Part shown: in pieces, positions 32,918-41,199 of the stretch | How the letters are laid out: each line of letters starts with the position of its first letter | How positions within the stretch are numbered: the first letter of the stretch is position 1 | Assembly: GCF_016864375.1 (NCBI RefSeq) | Contig: NZ_CP069354.1 | Coordinates: 3,879,501-3,943,500, forward strand | Origin: Microvirga sp. VF16 | GTDB taxonomy: Bacteria > Pseudomonadota > Alphaproteobacteria > Rhizobiales > Beijerinckiaceae | DNA length: 64,000 nucleotides | Direction of reading: 5' to 3' | Position numbers and translations under genes: made by a program | The notes under the pieces: generated by a model | Database searches by the model: none | Told to the model about the DNA's origin: nothing | What the model saw: only the letters and a program-made list of their open reading frames with translations

Positions 32918-35128
32918 GTGAGCCAGCAGCCCCCCATCCCTCTGATGACGCGGATCAAGCGTGGCGCGCTTTGGTTCGATGCGTGGCTCAATTCGGCTCT
33001 GTTCCAAAGCCGGCGTAGCCTCGCCAGCGCTGGAGGATGGTATTCGGAAAAGCTGAAATGTCTGCGGTTTCGCGGCCCTGTTCGTGGTCTTCTCGATCTG
33101 ACCAGTGAGGCGACGACCCTGGGCACCGTCGGTGGTATCGTGATGCTGGCCCTCGCCCTCCCCGCCTTCCGGGAGACGGAGGATGACTGGCTCAAGACCC
33201 AGGACCTCGCCGTCACCTTTCTCGACCGCTACGGTCAGGAGGTCGGGCGGCGCGGTCTGCACCTCGACGATTCCTACAAGCTTGAGGATTTCCCCGATTA
33301 TATGATCAAGGCCGCGCTGGCGACGGAAGACCGGCGCTTCTATGATCATTGGGGCATCGATCCGATCGGTACTTTCCGCGCCCTCATGGTCAACGCCCAA
33401 GGCGGCGGCGTGGTGCAGGGCGGCTCCTCTATCACTCAACAGCTCGCCAAGAACCTATTCCTGACCAATGAGCGCTCCCTGGAGCGCAAGATCAAGGAAG
33501 CCTTCCTGGCGGTCTGGCTCGAGTTCCATCTGACCAAGGACGAGATCCTCAAGCTCTATCTCGACCGCGCCTATATGGGCGGCGGCGCCCACGGCGTGGT
33601 GGCGGCGGCCGATTATTATTTCGGCAAGCCGGCCAAGGACCTGACCCTGGCGGAATCGGCCATGCTGGCCGGCCTGTTCAAGGCGCCGACGAAATACGCC
33701 CCGCACGTGAACCTGCCGGCGGCCCGCGCCCGGGCGAACGAGGTGCTGCGCAACATGGTCGAGGCTGGCTTCCTCACCGAGGGGCAGATCCAAACGGCCC
33801 GACGCAACCCGGCAACACCGGTCAACCGCGAGCGCGAGACGACCCCCGATTTCTACCTCGACTGGGCCTTCGAACAGGTGAAGGGCCTCGCCTCCCAGAA
33901 GAAGTTCGGCAGCGAACGGGTGCTCATCGTGAAGACTCCGCTCGACACCGCGCTGCAGCGGCACACGGAACAGACCCTCGAGAACATGCTCCGCCAGCAC
34001 GGCCGCCAGTACAAGGCAGGCCAAGGTGCGATCGTGGTCATGGACGTGGACGGCGCCGTGCGCACCATCGTCGGAGGACGGGATTACGGACAGAGCCAGT
34101 TCAACCGTGCGACGGCCGGCCTGCGCCAGCCGGGCTCCTCCTTCAAGCCCTTTGTCTATGCGGCAGCCCTGACCACCAATCCGAAACTGCGGCCTAACTC
34201 CACCGTCGTCGACCGGCCGATCTGCCTCGGCAATTGGTGCCCGCAGAACTACGGCCGTTCCTTCTCTGGCTCAATGCCACTGGTGTCGGCCCTTGCCCGC
34301 TCGATCAACTCCATTCCGGTCCAGATGTCCGTCGAGATCGGCAAGGGCAACGCCAAGGCAGGCCGCGCCGTGATCGTGGATACGGCCAAGCGCATGGGCC
34401 TCACCCACCCGCTCGCGGATTCGAGCTCGCTCCCCATCGGCGCCGCCGAGGTCACCCCCATCGACATGGCGGCGTCCTATGCGGTCTTCGCCAATGGCGG
34501 CAAGCGAGCCGATCCTTATGCCACCTGGGAGGTCCGCAATTCCGCCGGCGACGTCATCTATCGCCATGACCGGGACACGCCGCCCAAGCAGGTGCTCGAC
34601 ACCCGCGTGGTCCAGGACATGAACTTCATGCTCAATAAGGTGGTCGAGGAAGGCACGGGCAAGCGCGCGGCTCTCGAAGGCATTCCGGTCGCGGGCAAGA
34701 CCGGCACCACCAACGGCTACAAGGACGCCTGGTTCGTGGGCTATACCGGCAACCTCGTCGCCAGTGTCTGGTACGGTAACGACGATTCCTCACCCATGGA
34801 CGACATGACCGGTGGCACGCTCCCCGCCATGACATGGCATGAGGTGATGAACCTCGCCCACCAGAACCTGGAGATCCGCCCGATTCCGGGAGCGAGCCCT
34901 GCCAATGCCTCCCGCGTGGCCTCCGCGAAGGGCCCGACGACGGATCAGGCTCAGGCGCCTACGCAAGCCTTCCTGGCGGGCACCCTCTCCCGCAAGTCCT
35001 ATGAGGTCCTTGGCGGGATCGGGACCCTGTTCCAGTCGGTCGAACGCTCCGTGACGATGGGCAAGGTTTTAGAAACACTGCGCAGCTCAGCTGTCGCGGA
35101 CGACCGCCGCCAGGTTGCAATGCCCTGA
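32918..35128 (+). CDS. Bifunctional penicillin-binding protein 1A-type (transglycosylase/transpeptidase)
   Basis: A 736-residue class A PBP. One membrane anchor (about residues 69-84, TVGGIVMLALALPAF). The GT51 domain carries catalytic E137 (ATEDRRFYDHWG) and SITQQLAKN at 171-179. The transpeptidase domain carries S407-x-x-K410 (SSFK), S462-x-N464 and K594-T-G. It polymerises and crosslinks peptidoglycan at the outer face of the inner membrane. The start is a GTG at 32918 after CGAGGACC. The DUF1214 gene follows four bases after its stop codon, suggesting an operon. Confidence 0.95.
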   Translation: MSQQPPIPLMTRIKRGALWFDAWLNSALFQSRRSLASAGGWYSEKLKCLRFRGPVRGLLDLTSEATTLGTVGGIVMLALALPAFRETEDDWLKTQDLAVTFLDRYGQEVGRRGLHLDDSYKLEDFPDYMIKAALATEDRRFYDHWGIDPIGTFRALMVNAQGGGVVQGGSSITQQLAKNLFLTNERSLERKIKEAFLAVWLEFHLTKDEILKLYLDRAYMGGGAHGVVAAADYYFGKPAKDLTLAESAMLAGLFKAPTKYAPHVNLPAARARANEVLRNMVEAGFLTEGQIQTARRNPATPVNRERETTPDFYLDWAFEQVKGLASQKKFGSERVLIVKTPLDTALQRHTEQTLENMLRQHGRQYKAGQGAIVVMDVDGAVRTIVGGRDYGQSQFNRATAGLRQPGSSFKPFVYAAALTTNPKLRPNSTVVDRPICLGNWCPQNYGRSFSGSMPLVSALARSINSIPVQMSVEIGKGNAKAGRAVIVDTAKRMGLTHPLADSSSLPIGAAEVTPIDMAASYAVFANGGKRADPYATWEVRNSAGDVIYRHDRDTPPKQVLDTRVVQDMNFMLNKVVEEGTGKRAALEGIPVAGKTGTTNGYKDAWFVGYTGNLVASVWYGNDDSSPMDDMTGGTLPAMTWHEVMNLAHQNLEIRPIPGASPANASRVASAKGPTTDQAQAPTQAFLAGTLSRKSYEVLGGIGTLFQSVERSVTMGKVLETLRSSAVADDRRQVAMP

Positions 35129-35131
35129 AGA

Positions 35132-35800
35132 ATGCAGACAGAGGCTCACTTGACGAACGCCCCTGCGGCCGCTTCCATGCGCGCGCCATCGACCCTGTTA
35201 TCGCCCGTGACTTTCAGACGTGTCCCAACCGCCTTTCTCATCGTCTACGCGCTGCTGCTGGCGCTGGGACTGGGCTTGAGCTCGGCCTATTGGGTCATGA
35301 ATGGGAATCCGCCCTTCGGCAGCCTTCGTCTCGGCCCGTGGCAGGCCTGGCCGAAGCTCGGCTCGCCCGAGGCCGATCCATATATGCGCGCGATCATCGC
35401 CCGGCGCAGCGACGTTCCGCTGGCCACCGGCGAAGGGCTAGGCTTCACGGCGAGGACGGACAGCGAAGGCCGGCCGCTCGACTCCGCCTGCACGTACAAC
35501 ATCGGCGCGGTCGCACCTATCGCGCGCCTTTGGACGCTGACACTGTACGACCGCGACGGACACCTGCCCGCAACCGAGCTAGGACGCAGAAACTTCACCT
35601 CGGCGGAAGTGCTCCGGGACTCGCAAGACCGTTTCACCATTGCCCTGTCCCGTAATCTGCAGCCGGGCAACTGGCTCCAGCTCCCGGCATCCGGACCCTT
35701 TACCTTGGTGCTGCGTCTTTACGATCCTCCAGGCGCTGCCGGGGCAAACCTTGAAGAGAGCGACTTTCCCCTCATCCAGCGCGTGGAGTGTGGAACATGA
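35132..35800 (+). CDS. DUF1214 domain-containing membrane protein
   Basis: A 222-residue protein with one N-terminal transmembrane helix (AFLIVYALLLALGLGLSSAYWVM) and the DUF1214 domain behind it (YNIGAVAPIARLWTLTLYDRDGHLP; a tail LVLRLYDPPG). DUF1214 and DUF1254 usually occur together, often fused; here the partner follows with a 4-base ATGA overlap. Function unknown, probably envelope. Confidence 0.92.
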   Translation: MQTEAHLTNAPAAASMRAPSTLLSPVTFRRVPTAFLIVYALLLALGLGLSSAYWVMNGNPPFGSLRLGPWQAWPKLGSPEADPYMRAIIARRSDVPLATGEGLGFTARTDSEGRPLDSACTYNIGAVAPIARLWTLTLYDRDGHLPATELGRRNFTSAEVLRDSQDRFTIALSRNLQPGNWLQLPASGPFTLVLRLYDPPGAAGANLEESDFPLIQRVECGT

Positions 35801-36360
35801 GAGGCTTCGGTCGTTTTCTGATCGCCACCCTCTGCGGCATTGTGATCGCAGCGGGCGTTCATATCGTGGCCATCCTCGCAAGCCCTTACCTTGCCGAGCA
35901 GGATGCCTTCGCCAAGGTCCAGACCACGCTGACCGCCGACAAGGCGCAGATCATCAGCGCACCCGGCGGTGAGGACACCTGGCTGTCGAGTCCCGATCCG
36001 GCTATCGCTGTGGCGGCTTGCGCCTTCGATCTCCGCAACGGCCCCATGCGCATCGCGGCCCGGACGGGACCGCTCCCGTTGTCCTTTTCGTTTCACAAGG
36101 AGTCGGGCGGCGTGTTCTTTGCGGTCACAGACCGCGCAGCGGTGCGCGGCGAACTCGAGATCGTCGCCATGACCGCCCGTCAGCTCGATGAGGCCCGCGC
36201 AGCGGAGGACGAGAACGATCCCTCCCGCGATGTCAGGATCGTCGCGCCCGAACAGCAGGGCTTCGTCATCGTGCGCGTGGCTGCTCCCACACCGAGCCTC
36301 CGGCCACAGGCGGAAGAGGCCGCAAGGGCCGTGTCCTGCATGGCCGAGCAGGACGCATAA
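35797..36360 (+). CDS. DUF1254 domain-containing membrane protein
   Basis: A 187-residue protein with one N-terminal transmembrane segment (FLIATLCGIVIAAGVHIVAILA) and a DUF1254-like periplasmic part (WLSSPDPAIAVAACAFDLRNGPMRI). The ATG at 35797 overlaps the DUF1214 stop (ATGA), so I prefer it to a GTG nine bases upstream. It works presumably with the preceding protein. Confidence 0.88.
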   Translation: MRGFGRFLIATLCGIVIAAGVHIVAILASPYLAEQDAFAKVQTTLTADKAQIISAPGGEDTWLSSPDPAIAVAACAFDLRNGPMRIAARTGPLPLSFSFHKESGGVFFAVTDRAAVRGELEIVAMTARQLDEARAAEDENDPSRDVRIVAPEQQGFVIVRVAAPTPSLRPQAEEAARAVSCMAEQDA

Positions 36361-36365
36361 CGACC

Positions 36366-36875
36366 ATGCGCTGGCGCTCCATGACGCCCGAAGATCTGCC
36401 TCAGGTGCAGGGTCTCGCGGATACGATCCATGTCAATCACCCGGAAGACTTCGAGGTTCTGGCCGAACGGCAGCACCTCTATCCGCCGGGCTGCTTCCTG
36501 CTGGTCGAGGACGGGCAGACGATCGGTTATGCGCTCACCCATCCCTGGCGCCTGGGTGAGCCGCCGCCCCTGAACGAGCCGTTAGGGCAACTCCCCGACG
36601 ACGCCACGACCTATTACATCCATGACGTTGCCCTGCTGCCGGCTGTGCGGGGAAAAGGGGCTGCGGCCCGGATCGCAGACATGCTGATCGCGCATGCGCG
36701 CGAGGCGGGTTTCAGCAATCTGTCGCTCGTCGCCGTCAACAGATCTCAGGCATTCTGGGAGAAAGTCGGCTTTCGCGTACTGGCCATACCGGGCCTGGAG
36801 GCGAAGCTCGCGGGCTACGGGCCGGATGCCGTGCTCATGATGCACGATCTGGCAAGCCCGATACGTGACGCCTAA
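36366..36875 (+). CDS. GNAT family N-acetyltransferase
   Basis: A 169-residue GNAT protein. The acetyl-CoA binding region is VALLPAVRGKGAAARIADMLI, where the R/Q-x-x-G-x-G/A pattern is seen as RGKGAA, and the C-terminal strand is FRVLAIPGLEAKLAGYG. It lies five bases after the DUF1254 gene, so it is likely the last gene of that operon. Substrate unknown. Confidence 0.9.
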   Translation: MRWRSMTPEDLPQVQGLADTIHVNHPEDFEVLAERQHLYPPGCFLLVEDGQTIGYALTHPWRLGEPPPLNEPLGQLPDDATTYYIHDVALLPAVRGKGAAARIADMLIAHAREAGFSNLSLVAVNRSQAFWEKVGFRVLAIPGLEAKLAGYGPDAVLMMHDLASPIRDA

Positions 36876-36908
36876 CAGCGTCTCATCGTCATGAAAATCA
36901 CTATTGAA

Positions 36909-37112
36909 TTACGAGCGTCGACGTCCAGGACTGTTGGAGGCCAGTGGGCGGGAAGGACCTGGATTGGGAGAAGGCCTCTCATAGCGAACGCCGGTGAAGA
37001 GCAGGATCTCGCCCCTGGGTTCATCTGCGGACAAGAGCGGGCGCTGTGGCCGCTCCGTGCTATCCGGGAATGCGATCACCACTCCCGGTGATCTGGTCCA
37101 GATGTCTCGCAT
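36909..37112 (-). CDS. Small basic hypothetical protein (67 aa)
   Basis: ATG at 37112 with a strong ribosome binding site (AGAGGAGGGCAAA). The product has EILLFTGVRYERP, a short motif I have seen in small proteins of this bacterial order, and a basic C-terminus. It is convergent with the GNAT gene and divergent from the next ORF. Function unknown. Confidence 0.6.
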   Translation of the reverse strand: MRDIWTRSPGVVIAFPDSTERPQRPLLSADEPRGEILLFTGVRYERPSPNPGPSRPLASNSPGRRRS

Positions 37113-37171
37113 TTTGCCCTCCTCTATCGTGCCGCGGACTGCCTCGACGACTGACTCACAAAAGGAGACGT

Positions 37172-37303
37172 ATGGTTAACAGTTCGTTTCCGCCGGGCTC
37201 TGCACTGGAGAAAATTACTTACCCTGACATGAAAACAACAATCACTGTCGCGCTTCTGTTCCCCGGCGGAGCGCTTAAAATCCAAGGCGTTCACGCTCGT
37301 TAA
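37172..37303 (+). CDS. Possible small protein (43 aa)
   Basis: ATG preceded by AAAGGAGACGT, a near-ideal ribosome binding site. It encodes MVNSSFPPGSALEKITYPD, then MKTTITVALLFPGGALKIQG. No family recognised. The quality of the ribosome binding site is the main support; it might instead be the remnant of a longer gene. Confidence 0.35.
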   Translation: MVNSSFPPGSALEKITYPDMKTTITVALLFPGGALKIQGVHAR

Positions 37304-37361
37304 AGATGCGCTAAGGAGCGGCCCCTAGCCTTCGGCCGGTTGCGTTGAAGCGAGTTCGAAT

Positions 37362-38375
37362 ATGGCATCCTCTGTAAATCCGGACCTCTGGTTGGACCTG
37401 TCGGGTTTCGGATCATCGGACGGCGGTCCCGATGCGCGCGCAGCTCTCCTGAAAGTGAATGCTGAAATGTTCGTCGCCGCCCCGGCGCGCGACCGTGAGA
37501 GCATCGAAACCTTCGAGGCTCTCGTTCTGGGCTTCCTGCCGAACACCCACCCTGCGACTCTGCTCGACCTCGCCCGCATCCTGGCTCCCTGTCCGGACAC
37601 GCCGGCTTCCATTCTCGATTACCTGGTGCGGCATTCATCCGATGTGCGCGACCTCGTACTCGACCACCCGACACAGCGGCCTCTGCCGGATACCAGACAG
37701 CTTGCGACACCCGACGGGCGGCTGCGCCTCGCGTCACAGCCGGATCTCGATGCGACGACGATTCAGAAGCTGCTGGCGCTGAGGGAGAGCGCAGTCGAAG
37801 ATGCGCTTGCAGCCAATCCAGCCTTTGCTCCCGACACCGCACTTTTCGCGGATCTGCTGCGGCGGGCGCGCCATCGCCCAGCCCTCGCACGCATTCTTCT
37901 CGAGCGCGCCGATCTTCCGACAGCCGGTCAGGCCTCTCTTTATCTCGCAGCCAATGTCGAGCGCCGCGAAGCGATCGGAGAACGTGTCGCAACATCCCTC
38001 GCAAGCCGGCGTGTGAGTCTGTCCTTCAATCTGACCGAGCAGGATCTTACAGACCTCCGAGCTGCAGGTCTCAAAGGCGATGACCGTCGGTTGGAAGCTA
38101 TCCTGACTACTCTCTTCGGTTTCCCACCATCGGTGGAATGGCGCATTCTCGAAATCGGACGCCATCGCCTTCTCGCTCTGGCCCTGAAAGCTCTGGGCGT
38201 GACGCAGAAGGATGCGCTCAAGATCTTTCTGACCCTGCATCCTGCGCTGTCGTACCCACTTTCCGTCATCAAGGAATTGGCGCGGGAAATGCGAGATGTC
38301 CCAAGCCCGGTCGCCCTTGCTCTCGTCGAGACCATTCTGGGCGTGAAGACTCTCTCAGGTGAAGCCCTCGCATAG
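37362..38375 (+). CDS. DUF2336 domain-containing protein
   Basis: A 337-residue, mostly helical cytoplasmic protein of the DUF2336 family common in Alphaproteobacteria. HEAT-like helical pairs are visible (TLLDLARILAPCPDTPASILDYLVRHSSDVRDLVLDHP). Function unknown; some relatives are linked to cell cycle or motility regulation. No operon partners are obvious. Confidence 0.85.
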   Translation: MASSVNPDLWLDLSGFGSSDGGPDARAALLKVNAEMFVAAPARDRESIETFEALVLGFLPNTHPATLLDLARILAPCPDTPASILDYLVRHSSDVRDLVLDHPTQRPLPDTRQLATPDGRLRLASQPDLDATTIQKLLALRESAVEDALAANPAFAPDTALFADLLRRARHRPALARILLERADLPTAGQASLYLAANVERREAIGERVATSLASRRVSLSFNLTEQDLTDLRAAGLKGDDRRLEAILTTLFGFPPSVEWRILEIGRHRLLALALKALGVTQKDALKIFLTLHPALSYPLSVIKELAREMRDVPSPVALALVETILGVKTLSGEALA

Positions 38376-38488
38376 ATTGTAGCCCAGTCGCTGGGCGCCC
38401 TCACCTTAAGAGCGATAGGCAGGACGGATGCCGGCTCAACAGGATTTCTGCTAAATTCGGCATCTTCGCAGTTTGCCTGGAGGGTCGG

Positions 38489-39073
38489 ATGTTCCTGCAG
38501 ACGATCAAGGAAGAGCAAGCAACCGGTCGGGTGGCCGAAATTTACGAGAGGCAAAAAGCGCAACTCGGTTTCGTCATGGAAGCCGCCAAGTGCTTCACGG
38601 CCCGGCCCGATCTGCTGCCGATCTATACCGATTTCTCCGACAACGTCCGCGCCAGCTTCTCGCTCGGCCTGCGGGAATGGCGTCTGATCACGCTGATCGC
38701 AGCAAAGCACATTCCCTCGACTTATTGCTCCCACGTCTACAGCAAGCAGCTCATCGAGGATCTCGGCTCGAAGGAAGCTGTGCTCGCCGTCCAGCGGGAT
38801 TTTCGGAAAGCCGGCCTGTCGGACAAGGATGTTGAGATGCTGGCCTACGCAGAGGCAATCGCGCAGGACGCATCGCGGATCGCCCAAGCCGATATCGACC
38901 GCCTGCGTTCGGTCGGATTTTCCGATCAACAGATCTGCGACATCGCCCTCTGCGCCGCCTTCCGCTGCTACGTCAGCCGCTTCTTCGACGCCGTCGGCGC
39001 GGGCACCGAGGCCGCCTTCATCGACAACGATGTGGAATTTCGAAGCACCATGACGGTCGGCCGCCCCGTCTAG
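38489..39073 (+). CDS. Carboxymuconolactone decarboxylase / AhpD-like family protein
   Basis: A 194-residue protein of the AhpD-like superfamily (peroxidase-related subgroup). The typical region is SLGLREWRLITLIAAKHIPSTYCSHVYSKQL. Only one Cys of the usual C-x-x-C pair is present, followed by His, so classical disulfide peroxidase chemistry is doubtful. The ATG at 38489 is preceded by CTGGAGGGTCGG. Its TAG stop merges with a family D repeat. Confidence 0.8.
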   Translation: MFLQTIKEEQATGRVAEIYERQKAQLGFVMEAAKCFTARPDLLPIYTDFSDNVRASFSLGLREWRLITLIAAKHIPSTYCSHVYSKQLIEDLGSKEAVLAVQRDFRKAGLSDKDVEMLAYAEAIAQDASRIAQADIDRLRSVGFSDQQICDIALCAAFRCYVSRFFDAVGAGTEAAFIDNDVEFRSTMTVGRPV

Positions 39074-39160
39074 CGCATCGTGCGGACCCAGAGGACCGCG
39101 TCAGCGACCCAGAGGGCCACGCCAGTGAAAAGTGGCCCCGGTTTTTCCGCGCTCAACGAT
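39070..39160. repeat. Dispersed palindromic repeat (family D)
   Basis: Begins CTAGCGCATCGTGCGGACCC exactly at the stop codon of the preceding gene and ends with AAGTGG...TTTTTCCGCGC...GATGC. Degenerate relative of 15233-15345 and 58407-58515. Confidence 0.6.
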
Positions 39161-39268
39161 GCACCAGGCAGAGGGAGGGAGCAAAGCCGCCCATCCTCCA
39201 GACAGGCGATCCCCGGCTTGAGCCAAGCTTGCAAGCCGCTTCGGCTCTCAATTCCTCAGCGCGAACTT

Positions 39269-39318
39269 AAATGATGATCAACATTTATTCTTGCATTTAA
39301 ATTATGATCATCATATAT
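39269..39318. promoter_or_regulatory. Twin TGATCA-centred palindromes upstream of tetR-type gene
   Basis: Palindrome 1 is AAATGATGATCAACATTT (39269-39286; one mismatched pair). Palindrome 2 is around ATTATGATCATCAT (39301-39314). Their centres are 30 bases apart, about three helical turns. Both lie 35-85 bases before the TetR gene start, in an AT-rich promoter-like stretch, so they are probable operators. Confidence 0.6.
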
Positions 39319-39351
39319 ACGCATCACGATCTTCCTTGATGGAGAGGACCG

Positions 39352-39927
39352 ATGCGCGTCAGCCGGGAGCAGGCGGATAAGAACCGTGATCATGTCATCG
39401 ATGTCGCCAGCCGCCTCTTCAGGGAGCGGGGCTTCGACGGCATTGGCATTACCGATCTGATGAAGGAATCCGGCCTCACACACGGCGGGTTCTACGGGCA
39501 GTTCAAGTCGAAGGATGACCTGAAGGTCCAGGCGAGCCGTCGCGCCCTGTCCAGAAGCAAGGACAGATGGGCCGAAGTCCTAGCCGAGACACCGAACGAC
39601 AAGCTTGGCGCTCTCGCCCGCCTCTACCTGACGGATACTCATCGGGACCGGCGCGGCGAAGGTTGCGCGCTTGCGGCCCTTGGCGGAGACGCTCCGCGCT
39701 CCTCTCCCGAGCTTCAGTCCGCCTTTAGGGAGGGCATCGAGGGATATCTGGAGCTTCTCGACAGTATCGTGCCTGCATCGTCCGGCGAAGCCCGGCGCAA
39801 CAAGTCGATCGTGACTCTGTCAACCTTGGTCGGAGCCCTCGTCCTGTCACGTGCAGTCGGGGATGAAGCGCTCTCGCAGAAGATCCTGTCGGCCGCTGCC
39901 GACGAAATCGCGGCCAAATCGGAATAG
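39352..39927 (+). CDS. TetR/AcrR family transcriptional regulator
   Basis: A 191-residue regulator. N-terminal HTH at about residues 10-55 (VIDVASRLFRERGFDGIGITDLMKESGLTHGGFYGQFKSKDDL). The C-terminal domain resembles the TetR_C subgroup that controls transporters and oxidoreductases. ATG at 39352 after GGAGAGGACCG. Twin palindromes upstream suggest autoregulation. It precedes an MFS exporter and an aldo/keto reductase on the same strand, which it presumably controls. Confidence 0.93.
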   Translation: MRVSREQADKNRDHVIDVASRLFRERGFDGIGITDLMKESGLTHGGFYGQFKSKDDLKVQASRRALSRSKDRWAEVLAETPNDKLGALARLYLTDTHRDRRGEGCALAALGGDAPRSSPELQSAFREGIEGYLELLDSIVPASSGEARRNKSIVTLSTLVGALVLSRAVGDEALSQKILSAAADEIAAKSE

Positions 39928-39975
39928 GCGGCTCAGCGGACGATCCGTCCCCGCACATCCTGCAGGAGAACACTT

Positions 39976-41196
39976 GTGTCCATCATCGAGACGTTATCGA
40001 CCAACGTGGCGGAACCCGCGGCAGAGCGCAAATTGATGGCCGGACGTCTGGTCCTGCTAGCAGGATTGGCCGCCATTGGCGCGCTCTCCACCAACATCAT
40101 TCTTCCTTCCTTTCCATCGATCAGCGCAGCGCTGAACGTTCCAGCGCGCGATCTCGGCCTAACGCTCTCGAGCTTCTTCATCGCCTTCGCCATCGGACAG
40201 CTGTTCGTCGGCCCGTTGTCCGACCGCTACGGGCGGCGATGGTTCGTGCTCGGAGGTCTGACGATCTTCATCATCGGCAGCGCGATCTGTGGCGGAGCCG
40301 AAAGCTTTCCCATGCTGATCGTCGGACGCATCGTTCAGGCGCTCGGTGTCTGCGCGGCATCCGTTCTCTCCCGTGCCATCGCGCGCGACCTCTTCGATGG
40401 CGAAGCCCTTGCGAAGGCGCTGTCGCTGACCATGGTGGCGATGGCGGCCGCACCGGGCTTTTCCCCTCTCATCGGCAGTGCACTCGATGCGCAGTTCGGC
40501 TGGCGTGCGGCCTTCATCGTGGTTGGTGCTCTAGGTGCCTTCCTCGCGGCTTATTATGCGCTTGGGGCAGGCGAGACGCACCCGGCTGATCGCCGCTCGG
40601 CAATCTCGCTCTCCGCCACGTTGCGCGCCTATGGCCAACTTCTCGCAGACGTCCGATTTATTCTGCCGGCGCTTGCCGTCAGCCTCATCATCGGCGGACT
40701 CTATGCATTCTTTGCCGCGGCACCTGCCATTCTTATGCTGAGCCTCGGCCTCTCCGCGCTGCAGCTCGGTCTGTTCTTCGCCACAACGGTCTTCGTCGTG
40801 TTCGCCGGTGGGTTGCTGGCGCCGCGGCTTGCGCACAGATGGGGAGCGCGCTCCATCGCCATCATCGGCATCGTTCTGGCGGTGCTCGGCGGCAGCTTCC
40901 TGCTTCTCATGAGCGGAGCGCCGACCTTCTTCGGCTTCGCAGCGGCGATCGCGGTCTTCCTCCTCGGCATGGGGCTGGTCAATCCGCTCGGCACGGCGAT
41001 CACGCTGCACCCGTTCGGACGGCAGGCCGGTTTGGCCTCCGCACTTCTTGGCTTCCTGCAAATGGCCTGCGCGGCCACCGGCACTGCCCTCACCTCGGCT
41101 CTTCCGCTGTCGCCAGTCGGCGCACTGAGCGTCATCCTCACCGGCGGCTCAGCCCTTGCCCTCATCGTGTTCCTCCCTAAGCGTGGAAAGGCTTAA
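39976..41196 (+). CDS. MFS transporter, Bcr/CflA-like drug exporter
   Basis: A 406-residue, 12-helix major facilitator. Motif A is FVGPLSDRYGRR in the loop after helix 2; helix 1 is LVLLAGLAAIGALSTNIILPSFP, as in Bcr/CflA multidrug exporters. The start is a GTG at 39976 after GGAGAACACTT. It is downstream of the TetR gene and three bases before the aldo/keto reductase gene, so they form an operon. Confidence 0.92.
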   Translation: MSIIETLSTNVAEPAAERKLMAGRLVLLAGLAAIGALSTNIILPSFPSISAALNVPARDLGLTLSSFFIAFAIGQLFVGPLSDRYGRRWFVLGGLTIFIIGSAICGGAESFPMLIVGRIVQALGVCAASVLSRAIARDLFDGEALAKALSLTMVAMAAAPGFSPLIGSALDAQFGWRAAFIVVGALGAFLAAYYALGAGETHPADRRSAISLSATLRAYGQLLADVRFILPALAVSLIIGGLYAFFAAAPAILMLSLGLSALQLGLFFATTVFVVFAGGLLAPRLAHRWGARSIAIIGIVLAVLGGSFLLLMSGAPTFFGFAAAIAVFLLGMGLVNPLGTAITLHPFGRQAGLASALLGFLQMACAATGTALTSALPLSPVGALSVILTGGSALALIVFLPKRGKA

Positions 41197-41199
41197 ACC

